NCBI RefSeq assembly: GCF_025813715.1 | Contig: NZ_CP107532.1 | Location: 3,364,001 to 3,428,000 of the forward strand | Direction of reading: 5' to 3' | From: Methylobacterium sp. FF17 | GTDB lineage: Bacteria; Pseudomonadota; Alphaproteobacteria; Rhizobiales; Beijerinckiaceae | DNA length: 64,000 bases | Part shown: positions 53,096-63,779 of the stretch, piece after piece | Numbering within the stretch: position 1 is the first letter of the stretch | Layout: each line of letters starts with the position of its first letter | Translations under genes and position numbers: made by a program | The notes under the pieces: generated by a model | The model's input: only the letters and a program-made list of their open reading frames with translations | What the model was told of the DNA's origin: nothing | Database searches by the model: none

Positions 53096-53123
53096 TTGAC
53101 GTCGGCGCAGCGCTGCTCTAACG
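53096..53123 (+). promoter_or_regulatory. Candidate rpsD promoter
   Basis: TTGACG at 53096-53101 and CTAACG at 53118-53123 are spaced by 16 bases. Transcription near 53130 would give an rpsD leader of about 150 bases. Confidence 0.5.
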
Positions 53124-53131
53124 AAGCGTCC

Positions 53132-53167
53132 GTGACGGGGCTCCGACGAGGGGCCCCGTCACCTTTT
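53132..53167 (+). promoter_or_regulatory. Strong hairpin between murI and rpsD (leader or terminator)
   Basis: GTGACGGGGC (53132-53141) pairs perfectly with GCCCCGTCAC (53153-53162), followed by CTTTTC. It could end the murI transcript or act as an attenuator at the start of the rpsD leader. Confidence 0.6.
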
Positions 53168-53283
53168 CAAGCGCACCCGTGAGTCGGCTTCGGCCGCTCT
53201 GTCGTTCCGGGGCAGGCCACAGGGCCGGTCCGGAAAGAGGAGGGCGCGTTCCTCGATAGATCTCCATTGCGAGAGGAACCGCG

Positions 53284-53901
53284 ATGTCAAAACGCATTCA
53301 GGCGAAGCATAAGCTCGATCGCCGCATGGGCCAGAACATCTGGGGCCGCCCGAAGAGCCCCGTCAATCGCCGCGAATACGGCCCCGGCCAGCACGGCCAG
53401 CGCCGCAAGGGCAAGATGTCCGACTTCGGCACGCAGCTGCGCGCCAAGCAGAAGCTCAAGGGCTACTACGCCAACATCACCGAGAAGCAGTTCCGCCGTT
53501 ACTACGCCGAGGCGATCCGCCTGCGCGGCGATTCCGGCGAGAACCTGATCGGCCTGCTCGAGCGTCGCCTCGACGCCGTGGTCTACCGCGCCAAGTTCGT
53601 GCCGACCCCGTTCGCGGCGCGTCAGTTCGTCAACCATGGCCACGTCAAGGTGAATGGCCAGCGCGTCAACATCGCTAGCTACCTCGTGAAGCCGGGCGAC
53701 CTGATCGAGGTCAAGGATTCCTCGAAGCAGCTCGAGATCGTCGTCGTGGCCGCGCAGCTCCCCGAGCGCGACGTGCCGGACTACATCGAGGTGGATCACC
53801 AGAAGATGACGGCCCGCGTCACCCGCGTGCCGAACCTCGGCGAGGTGCCCTACCCCGTCCAGATGGAACCGAACCTGGTCATCGAGTTCTACTCGCGCTG
53901 A
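53284..53901 (+). CDS. rpsD: 30S ribosomal protein S4
   Basis: This 205-residue protein starts 16S rRNA assembly. It opens [16 protein letters not shown], and the S4 RNA-binding domain [25 protein letters not shown] is at about residues 115-140. PQVM-type end [14 protein letters not shown] is standard. AGAGGAA precedes the ATG. In many bacteria S4 represses its own mRNA, so the long leader with a hairpin is worth noting. Confidence 0.97.
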   Translation: MSKRIQAKHKLDRRMGQNIWGRPKSPVNRREYGPGQHGQRRKGKMSDFGTQLRAKQKLKGYYANITEKQFRRYYAEAIRLRGDSGENLIGLLERRLDAVVYRAKFVPTPFAARQFVNHGHVKVNGQRVNIASYLVKPGDLIEVKDSSKQLEIVVVAAQLPERDVPDYIEVDHQKMTARVTRVPNLGEVPYPVQMEPNLVIEFYSR

Positions 53902-53931
53902 TCTCTCCGGATCATCGCCGGATACACGAAA

Positions 53932-53960
53932 GGGCCGCCCGCGAGGGCGGCCCTTTCTCG
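53932..53960 (+). terminator. Rho-independent terminator after rpsD
   Basis: GGGCCGCCC pairs with GGGCGGCCC around GCGA, flanked by AAA upstream and TTTCTC downstream. The A/T flanks make it usable in both directions. Confidence 0.85.
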
Positions 53961-54011
53961 TTTCGGCGATGTCGCGCCGCCGTCGATGATATTCGATGGC
54001 AACGTCCGGCC

Positions 54012-54281
54012 TCAGCGGGGCAGGGTGCCTGCCCCCTGCGAGGCGCGGTTGCGCGCCTGGAGCGCGCGGGAAGCGCCCTCGGCGCTTGGTGGAAGTGCAC
54101 GGCCGGGTGCGGTCCCGGACTCGTCGCCGGCCGCTCCAGGTCCGAAGCCCCGCTTGTCCTGTCCACCGGTCTCGAAGGCATAGCCCGCATTCACACCGGC
54201 ATAGAAGCCGGTGAAGTCCTCGGCCAGAGCCGGCGTGGCGAGGCCCGCAAGGCCGATCAGCGCGAAGAGGGCGGTCCGCAT
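54012..54281 (-). CDS. Short exported protein with porin-like N-terminus
   Basis: This is an 89-residue protein: a signal peptide (RTALFALIGLAGLATPALA), then EDFTGFYAGVNAGYAFE, the classic first strand of alphaproteobacterial Omp25/RopB-type barrels. The rest is a short Gly/Arg/Ala stretch with no further strands. It is either a truncated barrel gene or a small lineage-specific protein. GGAG lies 6 bases before ATG 54281. Confidence 0.65.
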   Translation of the reverse strand: MRTALFALIGLAGLATPALAEDFTGFYAGVNAGYAFETGGQDKRGFGPGAAGDESGTAPGRALPPSAEGASRALQARNRASQGAGTLPR

Positions 54282-54319
54282 CCCGGTCTCCGAAAGCATG
54301 TCGTGTCGCGAAACGCGAA

Positions 54320-54347
54320 ACGGCGGCCCGCAGGGGCCGCCGTTCCA
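54320..54347 (-). terminator. Terminator-like hairpin after the cold-shock gene
   Basis: On the reverse strand AACGGCGGCCCC and GGGCCGCCGTTT form a strong stem followed by CGCGTTTCG. The T run is short. It separates the cold-shock gene from the small exported protein. Confidence 0.6.
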
Positions 54348-54391
54348 GAATGCCGTGAAAGGTGGCCGCAACGCGGCCACCCGGATGTCGA

Positions 54392-55162
54392 TCAATCGTC
54401 GACGTTGATGCTCTGGGCCTCGCGGCCCTTCTGGCCCTCGACGACGCCGAGGACGACCTGCTGGCCTTCGGCGAGGGAATCGAGACCGGCGCGGGAGAGC
54501 GCGGACCGGTGCACGAACACATCCTTGCCACCGTCATTGACGGAGACGAAGCCGAAGCCCTTGGCCGGGTCGTACCACTTCACGGTGCCGGTCATCTCGG
54601 TGGACGGGCCGCTGGCGAAGCGACCGCCGCCGCCACCGCCGCGATCACCACTGCGGTCGCCGTAGCCACCACCGCCACCACCGCCGTAGCCGCCGCCACC
54701 GCCGAAGCGGTCGCCGCCGCCGAACCCGCCGGTGCGGGGCGGACGCGCGTCGCGCATGGGGGCAGCCTCGGCCGTGGAGGTGTCAACGCTGGTGACGTCG
54801 GTCACCTGCGGACCCTTCTGGCCCTGGGCGGTGTGAACCGTCAGGCGCGTACCGGGCAGGAGGTCGGCATGGCCAGCAGCTTCGACGGCGCGGATGTGGA
54901 GGAAGGCATCGCCCGAACCGTCAGCCAGTTCGACGAAACCGAAACCCTTCTCCTTGTTGAACCACTTGACCGTCGCATCGCGCTCCGGCCCCGAGGGGGC
55001 TGCCGCAGCACGCGACGGGCCGCGGTCGAAACCGCCGCCACCGCCGAAACCGCCGCCGTAGCCACCGCCGCTCGGAGGAGCCTGATCCGGCCAACGCGGC
55101 TCGGCTCCACCCTCATCGAAGCCGCGCTTCTGCGGCCCCCGAAAATCACGACCACGTCCCAT
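54392..55162 (-). CDS. Double cold-shock-domain protein with Gly-rich linker
   Basis: This is a 256-residue nucleic-acid-binding protein. Cold-shock domain 1 is at residues about 62-127 (VKWFNKEKGFGFVE, DAFLHI) and domain 2 at 190-254 (VKWYDPAKGFGFVSV, DVFVHRS). A Gly/Arg-rich stretch before domain 1 and another between the two (about residues 145-182) resemble RGG boxes. Bacterial CspA is usually one domain of 70 residues; two-domain forms occur in alphaproteobacteria. It probably melts RNA structure and may oligomerise or phase-separate through the linker. Confidence 0.9.
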   Translation of the reverse strand: MGRGRDFRGPQKRGFDEGGAEPRWPDQAPPSGGGYGGGFGGGGGFDRGPSRAAAAPSGPERDATVKWFNKEKGFGFVELADGSGDAFLHIRAVEAAGHADLLPGTRLTVHTAQGQKGPQVTDVTSVDTSTAEAAPMRDARPPRTGGFGGGDRFGGGGGYGGGGGGGYGDRSGDRGGGGGGRFASGPSTEMTGTVKWYDPAKGFGFVSVNDGGKDVFVHRSALSRAGLDSLAEGQQVVLGVVEGQKGREAQSINVDD

Positions 55163-55543
55163 AGAAAGCTCGCAAAAACCGTCCGCCGACCATCAGTTTC
55201 GATAACCGCGTGCGCGCCATCCCAGACAGCCCACGCTCCGCACTATCATTACTCCCAGCAGCGGTGACCAAGAATAACGCCTTAGTCCTGACCGAATCCT
55301 GTCCTCATCGCAAGATGCTTCTGCACGGTCCGGCGAGAGTTCCGTAACTTTCCTGCGGCAAAGTGCGTAGCATTTGATCGCATCGCCGGACAGCGGGGCC
55401 GTGTTGCCCGCCTGTTGAGCAGATCCGGGCGTTCGACATGGAATCAATCCAGTCGGCGGCGTTAGCGAAACACACATGCTTGCCAGGTAGATTCGGTGCA
55501 GGGGCAGGGTCGCCCCACCGGCCATGGGCCAGACGCCGAACGC
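55163..55543. other. Intergenic region between divergent genes
   Basis: This is a 381-base gap between the cold-shock gene (-) and the receiver gene (+), AT-richer near 55200-55480. It should hold both promoters and possibly a cold-shock leader. I see no specific motif that I can defend. Confidence 0.5.
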
Positions 55544-56014
55544 ATGATCGCCACACCGAGCTTCCCGGACCTGTCGGCGCTGGTCGTCGACGAGAGCCTC
55601 TACATCCGCCGCATCGTGCGCGACATGCTCATGCGCGTCGGCATCAAGCGGGTGCTGGAAGCCCCGGACGGCGCCGAAGCCCTCGGCGTGCTGGCCGAGA
55701 GCAAGCCAGACCTGACCATCATCGATTGGGACCTGGCGATCCTCTCGGGCGAGGAGTTCATCCGTCTCGCCCGTACACCCACCACCTCGCCCTCGCCCAC
55801 CGTGCCGATCATCCTGATGCTGGCCCAGCCGCGCCGGAACGTGGTCGATCGCGCGATCTCGCTCGGCGTCAACGAGATCATCGCCAAGCCGTTCTCGCCC
55901 AAGACCCTGTGGTCGCGCCTCGACGAGGTCATCAACCGGCCGCGCCCCTTCTCCCAGGTGAAGAGCCTGCTTCGGCCGGTGCCGCGCATGGCCGCCGCCG
56001 GCAAGCTGAGCTGA
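55544..56014 (+). CDS. CheY-like response regulator receiver protein
   Basis: This is a 156-residue single receiver domain. ALVVDESLYIRRIVRDML holds the acidic pocket, the phosphoacceptor Asp lies in LTIIDWDLAILSG, and the conserved Lys in IIAKPFSPKTL. No output domain is present; the last 25 residues are basic. It probably acts by protein-protein contact, as in chemotaxis or the general stress cascade. Its stop lies inside the second unit of the GCTGA repeat. Confidence 0.85.
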   Translation: MIATPSFPDLSALVVDESLYIRRIVRDMLMRVGIKRVLEAPDGAEALGVLAESKPDLTIIDWDLAILSGEEFIRLARTPTTSPSPTVPIILMLAQPRRNVVDRAISLGVNEIIAKPFSPKTLWSRLDEVINRPRPFSQVKSLLRPVPRMAAAGKLS

Positions 56015-56044
56015 GCTGAGCTGAGCTGAGCTGAGCTGAGCTGA
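56005..56044 (+). repeat. (GCTGA)8 pentanucleotide microsatellite
   Basis: Eight perfect GCTGA units run from 56005 to 56044. The stop codon of the receiver gene (56012-56014) lies inside the second unit. A run of this length is unusual in GC-rich alphaproteobacterial DNA and could slip. Confidence 0.95.
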
Positions 56045-56223
56045 CGGGCGTCGCACGGCTTATCTTGCGTAAACCATCCCGGATCCTCGCGCGGCGGTGA
56101 TCGAGGCTTTGCAGTTTGCCGGGGAGACCTGTAGCTTCCTTAGGGAATGATGGTCCGGCTATCCGCCTGGGGCCACGATCGAGGATTTCGGCTCGGCCGA
56201 TGAGGGAAGTGAGAGCCGCGACC

Positions 56224-57300
56224 ATGCCGGCCCGCCCGGCGGGCGGACGGAAGCCTCCGGCGGCACCGCCGCCGCGCGTCGACGCGCCGGGATCCACGGG
56301 CCGTTCGCACAAGCGCAACGCCTATGCGGCCCTCGACCTCGGCACGAACAATTGCCGTCTTCTCGTGGCCGAGCCCGCCGCGAACGGCTTTCGCGTCATC
56401 GACGCGTTCTCGCGGATCGTCCGGCTCGGAGAGGGCCTGGGCAGTTCCGATCGTCTGAGCGAGGCGGCGATCGAGCGGACGGTGGAAGCGCTGCGGGTCT
56501 GCCGCGTCAAGATGCAGGCGCGCGGCGTGGTCCGAGCCAAGGTCATCGCAACCGAGGCCTGCCGGCTGGCGGTGAACGGCGCCGAGTTCGTGGAGCGGGT
56601 GCGCAGCGATGTCGGACTCGACCTCGAGATCGTCGACCGTCAGACCGAGGCCTACCTCGCCGTGACCGGCTGCGCCGCCCTGGCCGACCCCTATTCCGAA
56701 TCGGTCGTGATCTTCGACATCGGCGGGGGCTCGACCGAAATCGCCTGGCTCGACGGCACGGCCACCAACCCGTCCGCCGACCCCACCCTGCGCATCCGCG
56801 CCTGGGATTCCCTGCCCGTCGGGGTGGTGACGCTGGCCGAGCGGCATGGCGGCTCGGACGTCACGCGCCTGACCTTCGAAGGCATGGTGGAGGAGGTCGC
56901 TGACCGGCTCGCCCGCTTCGCGATCCGGGCCGCGCCCGCCGCGAATGCCCGGCACTTCCACCTGCTCGGCACTTCCGGTACGGTGACGACACTCGCGGCG
57001 ATGCACCTGCGGCTCGCCCGCTACGAGCGCCGGCGGGTCGACGGTCTCTGGATGAGCGACGCCGAGGTCGGTGACGCCATCGACGACCTGCTCGACACCC
57101 GCCTCGAGCAACGGGCGGACAACCCGTGCATCGGTCGCGACCGGGCGGACCTCGTCCTGGCGGGATGCGCTATCCTTGAGGCGATTCGCCGGGCGTTCCC
57201 GTCCGACCGCCTGCGCATCGCCGATCGCGGCCTGCGCGAGGGTCTGCTGATGAACATGATGCGTGAGGACGGCGTCTGGCGCCGTGGGGGTTACCGGTGA
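56224..57300 (+). CDS. ppx: Ppx/GppA family phosphatase (exopolyphosphatase)
   Basis: This is a 358-residue ASKHA-fold phosphatase that would hydrolyse polyphosphate or pppGpp. The P-loops are YAALDLGTNNCRLLV and VVIFDIGGGSTEI; the catalytic Glu lies in ATEACRLAVN. It is the short alphaproteobacterial form without the C-terminal HD domain. ATG 56224 is preferred over 56200. Its stop overlaps the GTG of the methyltransferase gene, so both are co-translated. Confidence 0.9.
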   Translation: MPARPAGGRKPPAAPPPRVDAPGSTGRSHKRNAYAALDLGTNNCRLLVAEPAANGFRVIDAFSRIVRLGEGLGSSDRLSEAAIERTVEALRVCRVKMQARGVVRAKVIATEACRLAVNGAEFVERVRSDVGLDLEIVDRQTEAYLAVTGCAALADPYSESVVIFDIGGGSTEIAWLDGTATNPSADPTLRIRAWDSLPVGVVTLAERHGGSDVTRLTFEGMVEEVADRLARFAIRAAPAANARHFHLLGTSGTVTTLAAMHLRLARYERRRVDGLWMSDAEVGDAIDDLLDTRLEQRADNPCIGRDRADLVLAGCAILEAIRRAFPSDRLRIADRGLREGLLMNMMREDGVWRRGGYR

Positions 57301-58013
57301 GTGACAGGCGTGGTGCCGGCGGTGGTTTGCGCGGCGAACTCAAGCAGCGGGTAAAGACCGGACGGGGCCGCACGGCCTCGCAGAAGCGCTGGCTCGAGCG
57401 GCAGCTGAACGATCCTTACGTCGCGCGGGCGAAGCGCGAGGGCTACCGCTCGCGGGCGGCCTTCAAGCTCATCGAGATCGACGAGCGCTTCAAGCTTCTG
57501 AAGCCGAACCAGCGCATCGTGGACCTCGGCGCCGCCCCCGGCGGCTGGTCGCAGGTGGCGGCCAAGATCGTCGGTCCGAGCGGCCGCATCGTCGGCATCG
57601 ACCTCCTCGAGATCGAGCCGATGGTGGGCGTCGAGTTCATCACCCTCGACTTCCTGGCGCCCGAAGCGCCGAAGCTGCTGACCGACCTGCTCGGTGGTCC
57701 GGCGGACCTCGTCCTCTCCGACATGGCCGCCAACACCACGGGCCACAAGCAGACCGACCACCTGCGCATCATTGGGCTGGCCGAGACGGCGGCCGAATTC
57801 GCGCGCGAGATCCTGGCGCCGGGTGGCTCCTACCTCGCCAAGGTGTTCCAGGGCGGTACCGAGGGGACGCTGCTCGCCGACCTGAAACGCGATTTCGCCA
57901 CCGTGCGCCACGTCAAGCCGAATGCGAGCCGGGCCGATTCGAGCGAACTCTACGTGCTGGCGAGCGGCTATCGCGGCCCCACCGGCGCGGCGGTCGACCC
58001 GCACGCCGGCTGA
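57297..58013 (+). CDS. rlmE: 23S rRNA (uridine-2'-O-)-methyltransferase RlmE (FtsJ)
   Basis: This 238-residue SAM enzyme methylates U2552 of 23S rRNA. Lys-Asp-Lys-Glu residues are in RSRAAFKLIE, LVLSDMAANTTG and YLAKVFQGG, with VDLGAAPGGWSQ binding SAM. It starts with GTG overlapping the ppx stop (GTGA). It has a basic N-terminal extension of about 25 residues. Confidence 0.95.
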   Translation: MSDRRGAGGGLRGELKQRVKTGRGRTASQKRWLERQLNDPYVARAKREGYRSRAAFKLIEIDERFKLLKPNQRIVDLGAAPGGWSQVAAKIVGPSGRIVGIDLLEIEPMVGVEFITLDFLAPEAPKLLTDLLGGPADLVLSDMAANTTGHKQTDHLRIIGLAETAAEFAREILAPGGSYLAKVFQGGTEGTLLADLKRDFATVRHVKPNASRADSSELYVLASGYRGPTGAAVDPHAG

Positions 58014-58024
58014 TCGAACGCGCG

Positions 58025-58450
58025 TCAGATCTTGCAGGCGCCCGCGAGCGCCGTGTTCTCGGCCTCCGTGAACAGGCGCGAGCGAATCAGGAACCGCTTG
58101 TCGCGGCCGTTCTCGAGGGAGAACATGCCCCCGCGTCCCGGCACCACGTCGAGGATGAGGTGCGTGTGCTTCCAGACCTCGAATTGCGGACGGCTGATCC
58201 AGAAATCGGCGCCCGCGACGGTCCCGAGACGCACGTCGCTGTCGCCGGTGAGGAAGTCGCCCACCGGGTAGCACATGGGCGAGGAGCCGTCGCAGCAGCC
58301 CCCGGACTGGTGGAACATCACCGGGCCGTGCTCCGACCGCAATTCTTCCACGAGCGCGATGGCGGCCGGGGTCGCCGTGACGCGCAAGGGGGTGCCGTCG
58401 GCACCGGCCTGGTCGACGGTGGTGGGATCGAGGGCGGCGGTCTCGCTCAT
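58025..58450 (-). CDS. DUF779 family protein
   Basis: This is a 141-residue DUF779 protein with MFHQSGGCCDGSSPMCY (a Cys cluster), FWISRPQFEVWKHTHLILDVVPGRGGMFSLE. Members are found beside acetaldehyde dehydrogenase genes, as here, and may help metal or aldehyde handling. It starts 48 bases after the terminator of the dehydrogenase, so it may have its own promoter or depend on read-through. Confidence 0.85.
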   Translation of the reverse strand: MSETAALDPTTVDQAGADGTPLRVTATPAAIALVEELRSEHGPVMFHQSGGCCDGSSPMCYPVGDFLTGDSDVRLGTVAGADFWISRPQFEVWKHTHLILDVVPGRGGMFSLENGRDKRFLIRSRLFTEAENTALAGACKI

Positions 58451-58497
58451 GTCTTCCTCCGTGGACGGGTCTTTCCGCACAGATAGGGCGGGGAACG

Positions 58498-58526
58498 AAA
58501 AAGCCCCGGCCGTTGCGGGCCGGGGC
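58498..58526 (-). terminator. Intrinsic terminator between aldehyde dehydrogenase and DUF779 genes
   Basis: On the reverse strand GCCCCGGCC and GGCCGGGGC form a 9-base perfect stem around CGCAAC, followed by TTTTTCG. It lies after the dehydrogenase stop. Confidence 0.85.
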
Positions 58527-58560
58527 GAGTCTCACTCGGGTTTGGACGGGTCGGCGCGGA

Positions 58561-60081
<1,521 letters not shown>

Positions 60082-60257
60082 CGCGTATCCTCCTGGTTGT
60101 TTTTTATAGACCGCAGCCAAGGCCAGGCGCGGCCTCGAATCAAGATAGACTTTTGGCCAACGGGCGGCCCGACGATCTTCGCACGCAGCCGGAATGGCGT
60201 TCCGGCATGGCCCCGATGGTAGACTCCCTGACGCGGATTGGCGACCCGGCGGAGGGC

Positions 60258-61661
60258 TCAGCGCGGGGTCAGGCGAGCGAAGCGGCGCGCCAAGATGCGC
60301 CGGGCCGTCCGTGCGTCGATGCGTGGCCCCGAGGCCGTGACACCCCCGGCATCGACGAGGAGTCCGGTCGCGCGGCCATCGGACTCGATGTCCAGGGCGA
60401 CCCGGGATCCGTCCTCGGCCACGAAGACGCGGTCGCTCTCGGGCGTCAGGACGAGGCCGGGGAGGCCGATTCCCCGCGCCACGAGCCGGTCGCCGTTGCG
60501 GGTCAGGGCCACCGCCGTCCGGGGACCGGTGCGGTAGATGCCGACGTATCGGTCGAGCACATTCGACGGAACCGTGATCCCGGTGGCTTCCGGTTGCCCA
60601 AGCGCGAGGGCGCCAAGGCGGCGCGACAGGGTCTGGGCCGGCGTGGTCTCGGTATTGCCGAGGACCACGATCGTCAGGCCGAGATCCGGATAGGTATCCT
60701 TGATCGCCGCGAACCCGTCGAGAAATCCGCCATGCGACCACAGGCGTTGGCCGTAGGCGCGCCCGAGATACCATCCGAGTCCGTAGCCGTAGCCGCGATC
60801 CTCCACCATGGTCGCGAGGGAGGCCGGCGCGAGGACGCGGCCGGACAGAAGGGCCCGGTCCCATGCGACAAGGTCGTCGAGGGTCGAGACGAGCCCGCCG
60901 GCGCCGGCAACCGCCGCCGCCACGACGGGCGGCGCGTTGCGCCAGGTCCCGTCCGCCCGGTGATAGCCGCTGGCGCGCTGCGGAAGCACCCGCTCCGGAT
61001 CGGCGTCCCCGGTCGCGGTGAGCCCGGCGGGCCGAAGGACGAGAGTCCGCACCGCATCCGCGAATCCGAGTCCCGTGATGCGCTCGACGATCGCCGCAAG
61101 GAGGATGTATCCGGTGTTGCTGTATTCCTGGCCCCTGCCCGGCGGGAACAGAAGATTTTCGGCGAAGAGCCGGGCGACGACCTGCATCGGCGTGCGCGCG
61201 GTCCGGGCGATCGCCGTCGGGTAATCCGGCAGGGCCTTGACGTTGGGCAGGCCGGAGGTGTGGTCGAGGAGCATGCGCAGGGTGATCGCCCCCCAGCCCG
61301 GCGGCAGGCCCGGCATGTGGCGCGCGGCCGGATCGTCGAGGGAGAGTCGCCCCGCCTCCTGCAGGGTCAGGATCGCGGCGGCGGTGAACTGCTTCGTCAG
61401 AGAGGCGATGCGGAAGCGGGTATGGGGCGTGTTCGCCACCGACCATTCGCGGTTCGCCGCCCCGTAGGCGCGGCGGAACAGGACCACGCCGTCACGCGCG
61501 ACGATCACCGCCCCGGAGAAGATGCCCGCGCGGGCATAGGGCTGCACGAGAGCATCGGCGCGCTCGGCGAAGCTCAGAGCGGGTTCCGCTTGCGCGGCGC
61601 CGGGTCTCGCGAGCACCAGGAGGAGCAGGGACAGGGCGATGCGACGTCGCGGCTTCGGCAC
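60258..61661 (-). CDS. Exported serine beta-lactamase-like hydrolase
   Basis: This is a 467-residue class-C/beta-lactamase-family serine hydrolase. A signal peptide ([18 protein letters not shown]) is followed by the active-site Ser-Leu-Thr-Lys in [13 protein letters not shown], the Tyr-Ser-Asn in [11 protein letters not shown] and a His-Gly-Gly in [10 protein letters not shown]-terminal lipocalin-like part covers about the last 100 residues. Such enzymes act as esterases or peptidases; true lactamase activity is not implied. GTG 61661 is chosen because GGAGG lies 8 bases upstream. Confidence 0.85.
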   Translation of the reverse strand: MPKPRRRIALSLLLLVLARPGAAQAEPALSFAERADALVQPYARAGIFSGAVIVARDGVVLFRRAYGAANREWSVANTPHTRFRIASLTKQFTAAAILTLQEAGRLSLDDPAARHMPGLPPGWGAITLRMLLDHTSGLPNVKALPDYPTAIARTARTPMQVVARLFAENLLFPPGRGQEYSNTGYILLAAIVERITGLGFADAVRTLVLRPAGLTATGDADPERVLPQRASGYHRADGTWRNAPPVVAAAVAGAGGLVSTLDDLVAWDRALLSGRVLAPASLATMVEDRGYGYGLGWYLGRAYGQRLWSHGGFLDGFAAIKDTYPDLGLTIVVLGNTETTPAQTLSRRLGALALGQPEATGITVPSNVLDRYVGIYRTGPRTAVALTRNGDRLVARGIGLPGLVLTPESDRVFVAEDGSRVALDIESDGRATGLLVDAGGVTASGPRIDARTARRILARRFARLTPR

Positions 61662-61909
61662 CTTCGCATCCTCCCGGTCCAACGCCGCACGCCCCGCAGT
61701 CAGGCCCAAACACCCGCGATGGAATCAGCCACCGCAGCGTGGCCGTGGACGCTTGTGCGGGATTGTGGCGGCACCGTGCCGGACACCCTGCTTGGCTGCC
61801 ATGCGGGTTCGCGGATTGCCGGGCCATCGCGCCGGCACGATGTGAGACCCGGGAACGTTCTTCTCCGACGAGCCCGAACGACCGCATGATCTTCTGAGGA
61901 CGGCCCCTG

Positions 61910-63184
61910 GTGAGCAGCACTCCGGTAGCGCGTACGCTGGCCAGACCGCAGCCGGTGGAAGGCCCTGTCTGGACGGGGCCGGGGTTCGGCGAGTTCGTGG
62001 GTATCGTCGCGCTGATGATGGCGGTCACGGCGATCTCCATCGACAACCTGCTGCCGGCCTTCCCGGCGATCCAGGCCCAGTTCGGCGTGCCCGACGCCAA
62101 CAGCCTCCAGCTCCTCGTCTACGTCTACATGATCGGCTTCGGGGCGGCGCAGATCGTCTACGGACCGCTCTCGGACACCTATGGCCGCCGCTCCGTCCTG
62201 CTCGCGGGTCTGGCGATCTACGGTGTCGGGACCTGCCTCGCGATGGTGGCCCCGTCCTTCGGCTGGCTGCTCGCCGCGCGCGTCATCCAGGGCATCGGCG
62301 CCGCGAGCGGCCGCGTCCTCTCCACCGCGATCGTGCGCGACCGCTTCGCCGGGCGCGAGATGGCGAGCGTGATGTCGCTCATCATGATGGTCTTCCTCAT
62401 CGTGCCGATGATCGCGCCGGCCATCGGCGGGGCGATGCTGCTGTTCGGCTCCTGGATCTACGTCTTCGTCTCGATGCTGGCGCTCGCCGGCATCCTGATG
62501 GTCTGGTTCAGCTGGCGGATGCCCGAAACGCTGCATCCGCAGTACCGGCGGCCCCTCTCGATCCGGGCCGTGGCGCAAGCGGTGGGGGTGACCTTCCGCA
62601 ACCGCGTCGCGGTGGGTTACGCCACGGCGCTCGGCCTGCTCACCGGCTGCATCATGGGCTATGTCGGCTCCGCCCAGCAGGTGTTCGATACGGGGCTCTA
62701 CCATCTCGGCGCCCTGTTCCCCCTGGCCTTCGGTCTCGTTGCCGGATCGATGGGCGCCGCAACCCTGGTCAATGCGCGCCTCGTGCGCCGCCTCGGGATG
62801 CGGCCGCTCTCGCATGCGGGTCTGAGCCTGTTCGTCGTGGTGGCGGTCCTGCAGGTGGTGGTGGGCCTCGCCTATCACGGGCACCCGCCGCTCGCGGTGT
62901 TCCTGTCGATCCTGGCGGCGAACCAGTTCCTCATCAGCTTCGCCATGCCGAACTTCAACGCGCTCGCCCTGCAGCCCCTCGGCGAGATCGCCGGCACCGC
63001 CTCGTCCTTCCTCGGGTTCTACACGACGATCCTGGGCGCATTCTGCGGCTACCTCATCGGGCAGGCCTTCGACGGATCGGTGCTGCCCATCGGCATCGGC
63101 TACGCGCTCCTCGGAAGCCTTGCCCTGGCGGTGGTCGCCTGGACCGAGCGCGGACGTCTGTTCCGGGGCGGCGTCTCCGGTTGA
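61910..63184 (+). CDS. Bcr/CflA family MFS efflux transporter
   Basis: This is a 424-residue twelve-helix drug transporter. Helix 1 carries SIDNLLPAFPAI with the acidic pair typical of Bcr/CflA and the loop 2-3 motif GPLSDTYGRRSVLL. GRVLSTAIVRDRF is the other family block. It starts with GTG. Substrates such as bicyclomycin or chloramphenicol are family knowledge, not shown here. Confidence 0.88.
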   Translation: MSSTPVARTLARPQPVEGPVWTGPGFGEFVGIVALMMAVTAISIDNLLPAFPAIQAQFGVPDANSLQLLVYVYMIGFGAAQIVYGPLSDTYGRRSVLLAGLAIYGVGTCLAMVAPSFGWLLAARVIQGIGAASGRVLSTAIVRDRFAGREMASVMSLIMMVFLIVPMIAPAIGGAMLLFGSWIYVFVSMLALAGILMVWFSWRMPETLHPQYRRPLSIRAVAQAVGVTFRNRVAVGYATALGLLTGCIMGYVGSAQQVFDTGLYHLGALFPLAFGLVAGSMGAATLVNARLVRRLGMRPLSHAGLSLFVVVAVLQVVVGLAYHGHPPLAVFLSILAANQFLISFAMPNFNALALQPLGEIAGTASSFLGFYTTILGAFCGYLIGQAFDGSVLPIGIGYALLGSLALAVVAWTERGRLFRGGVSG

Positions 63185-63262
63185 GGGCCGCGCGTCCTTA
63201 ACGCCGTCTTCAGCCCGTCCCCACAATGCTCCGCACCCGACTTCCCAGACGGAGCCCGATAC

Positions 63263-63775
63263 GTGACCGGCCGTGCCCAAGACGGAACGCTTCTCCTCGC
63301 GCGCCTGCTCCTTGCCGCTGCGCTCCTACCAACCGGCATCGCCCGCGCGCTGAACGTCTCGGGTTTCGCCCTGACGCTCGCCGGTACCGGCCTGCCGTCT
63401 CCGAACGCCGTCGCCACGGCCGCGGTGATCGTTCAGGTCTTCGGCCCCCTGGCCCTGATCCTCGGCGTGCTGCCGCGCCTCAGCGGCCTCGCGCTCGGGA
63501 TGTTCGTGGCGGTGATGGCCGTCCTGCTCCACCCCTTCTGGCAGTATCTCGGCCCGACCGCCGTCGCGGAGCGCACGCTGTTCCTCGCGGATCTCGGGCT
63601 GGCGGGCGGCTTCCTCCTCTACGCGATGACGGGCCCGGGGAACTGGAGCTGGATGGGCTGGCGGCAGGGCGCACGGATGCCCGGCAAGGCCGCCCCGGCC
63701 AAGCCGGCCGCGCGCGCGTCGGGCGCGAAGCCGAAGCGCTCCGCCGGACGCGGCCCCGTCCGGGCCGCCGCCTGA
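63263..63775 (+). CDS. DoxX-family membrane protein
   Basis: This 170-residue protein has four hydrophobic helices in the DoxX pattern (LLLARLLLAAALLPTGI, VIVQVFGPLALILG, GLALGMFVAVMAVLLHPFW, LADLGLAGGFLLYAM) and a basic Ala/Lys/Pro tail. DoxX-type proteins are linked to redox balance at the membrane. It starts with GTG. Confidence 0.8.
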   Translation: MTGRAQDGTLLLARLLLAAALLPTGIARALNVSGFALTLAGTGLPSPNAVATAAVIVQVFGPLALILGVLPRLSGLALGMFVAVMAVLLHPFWQYLGPTAVAERTLFLADLGLAGGFLLYAMTGPGNWSWMGWRQGARMPGKAAPAKPAARASGAKPKRSAGRGPVRAAA

Positions 63776-63779
63776 GACC

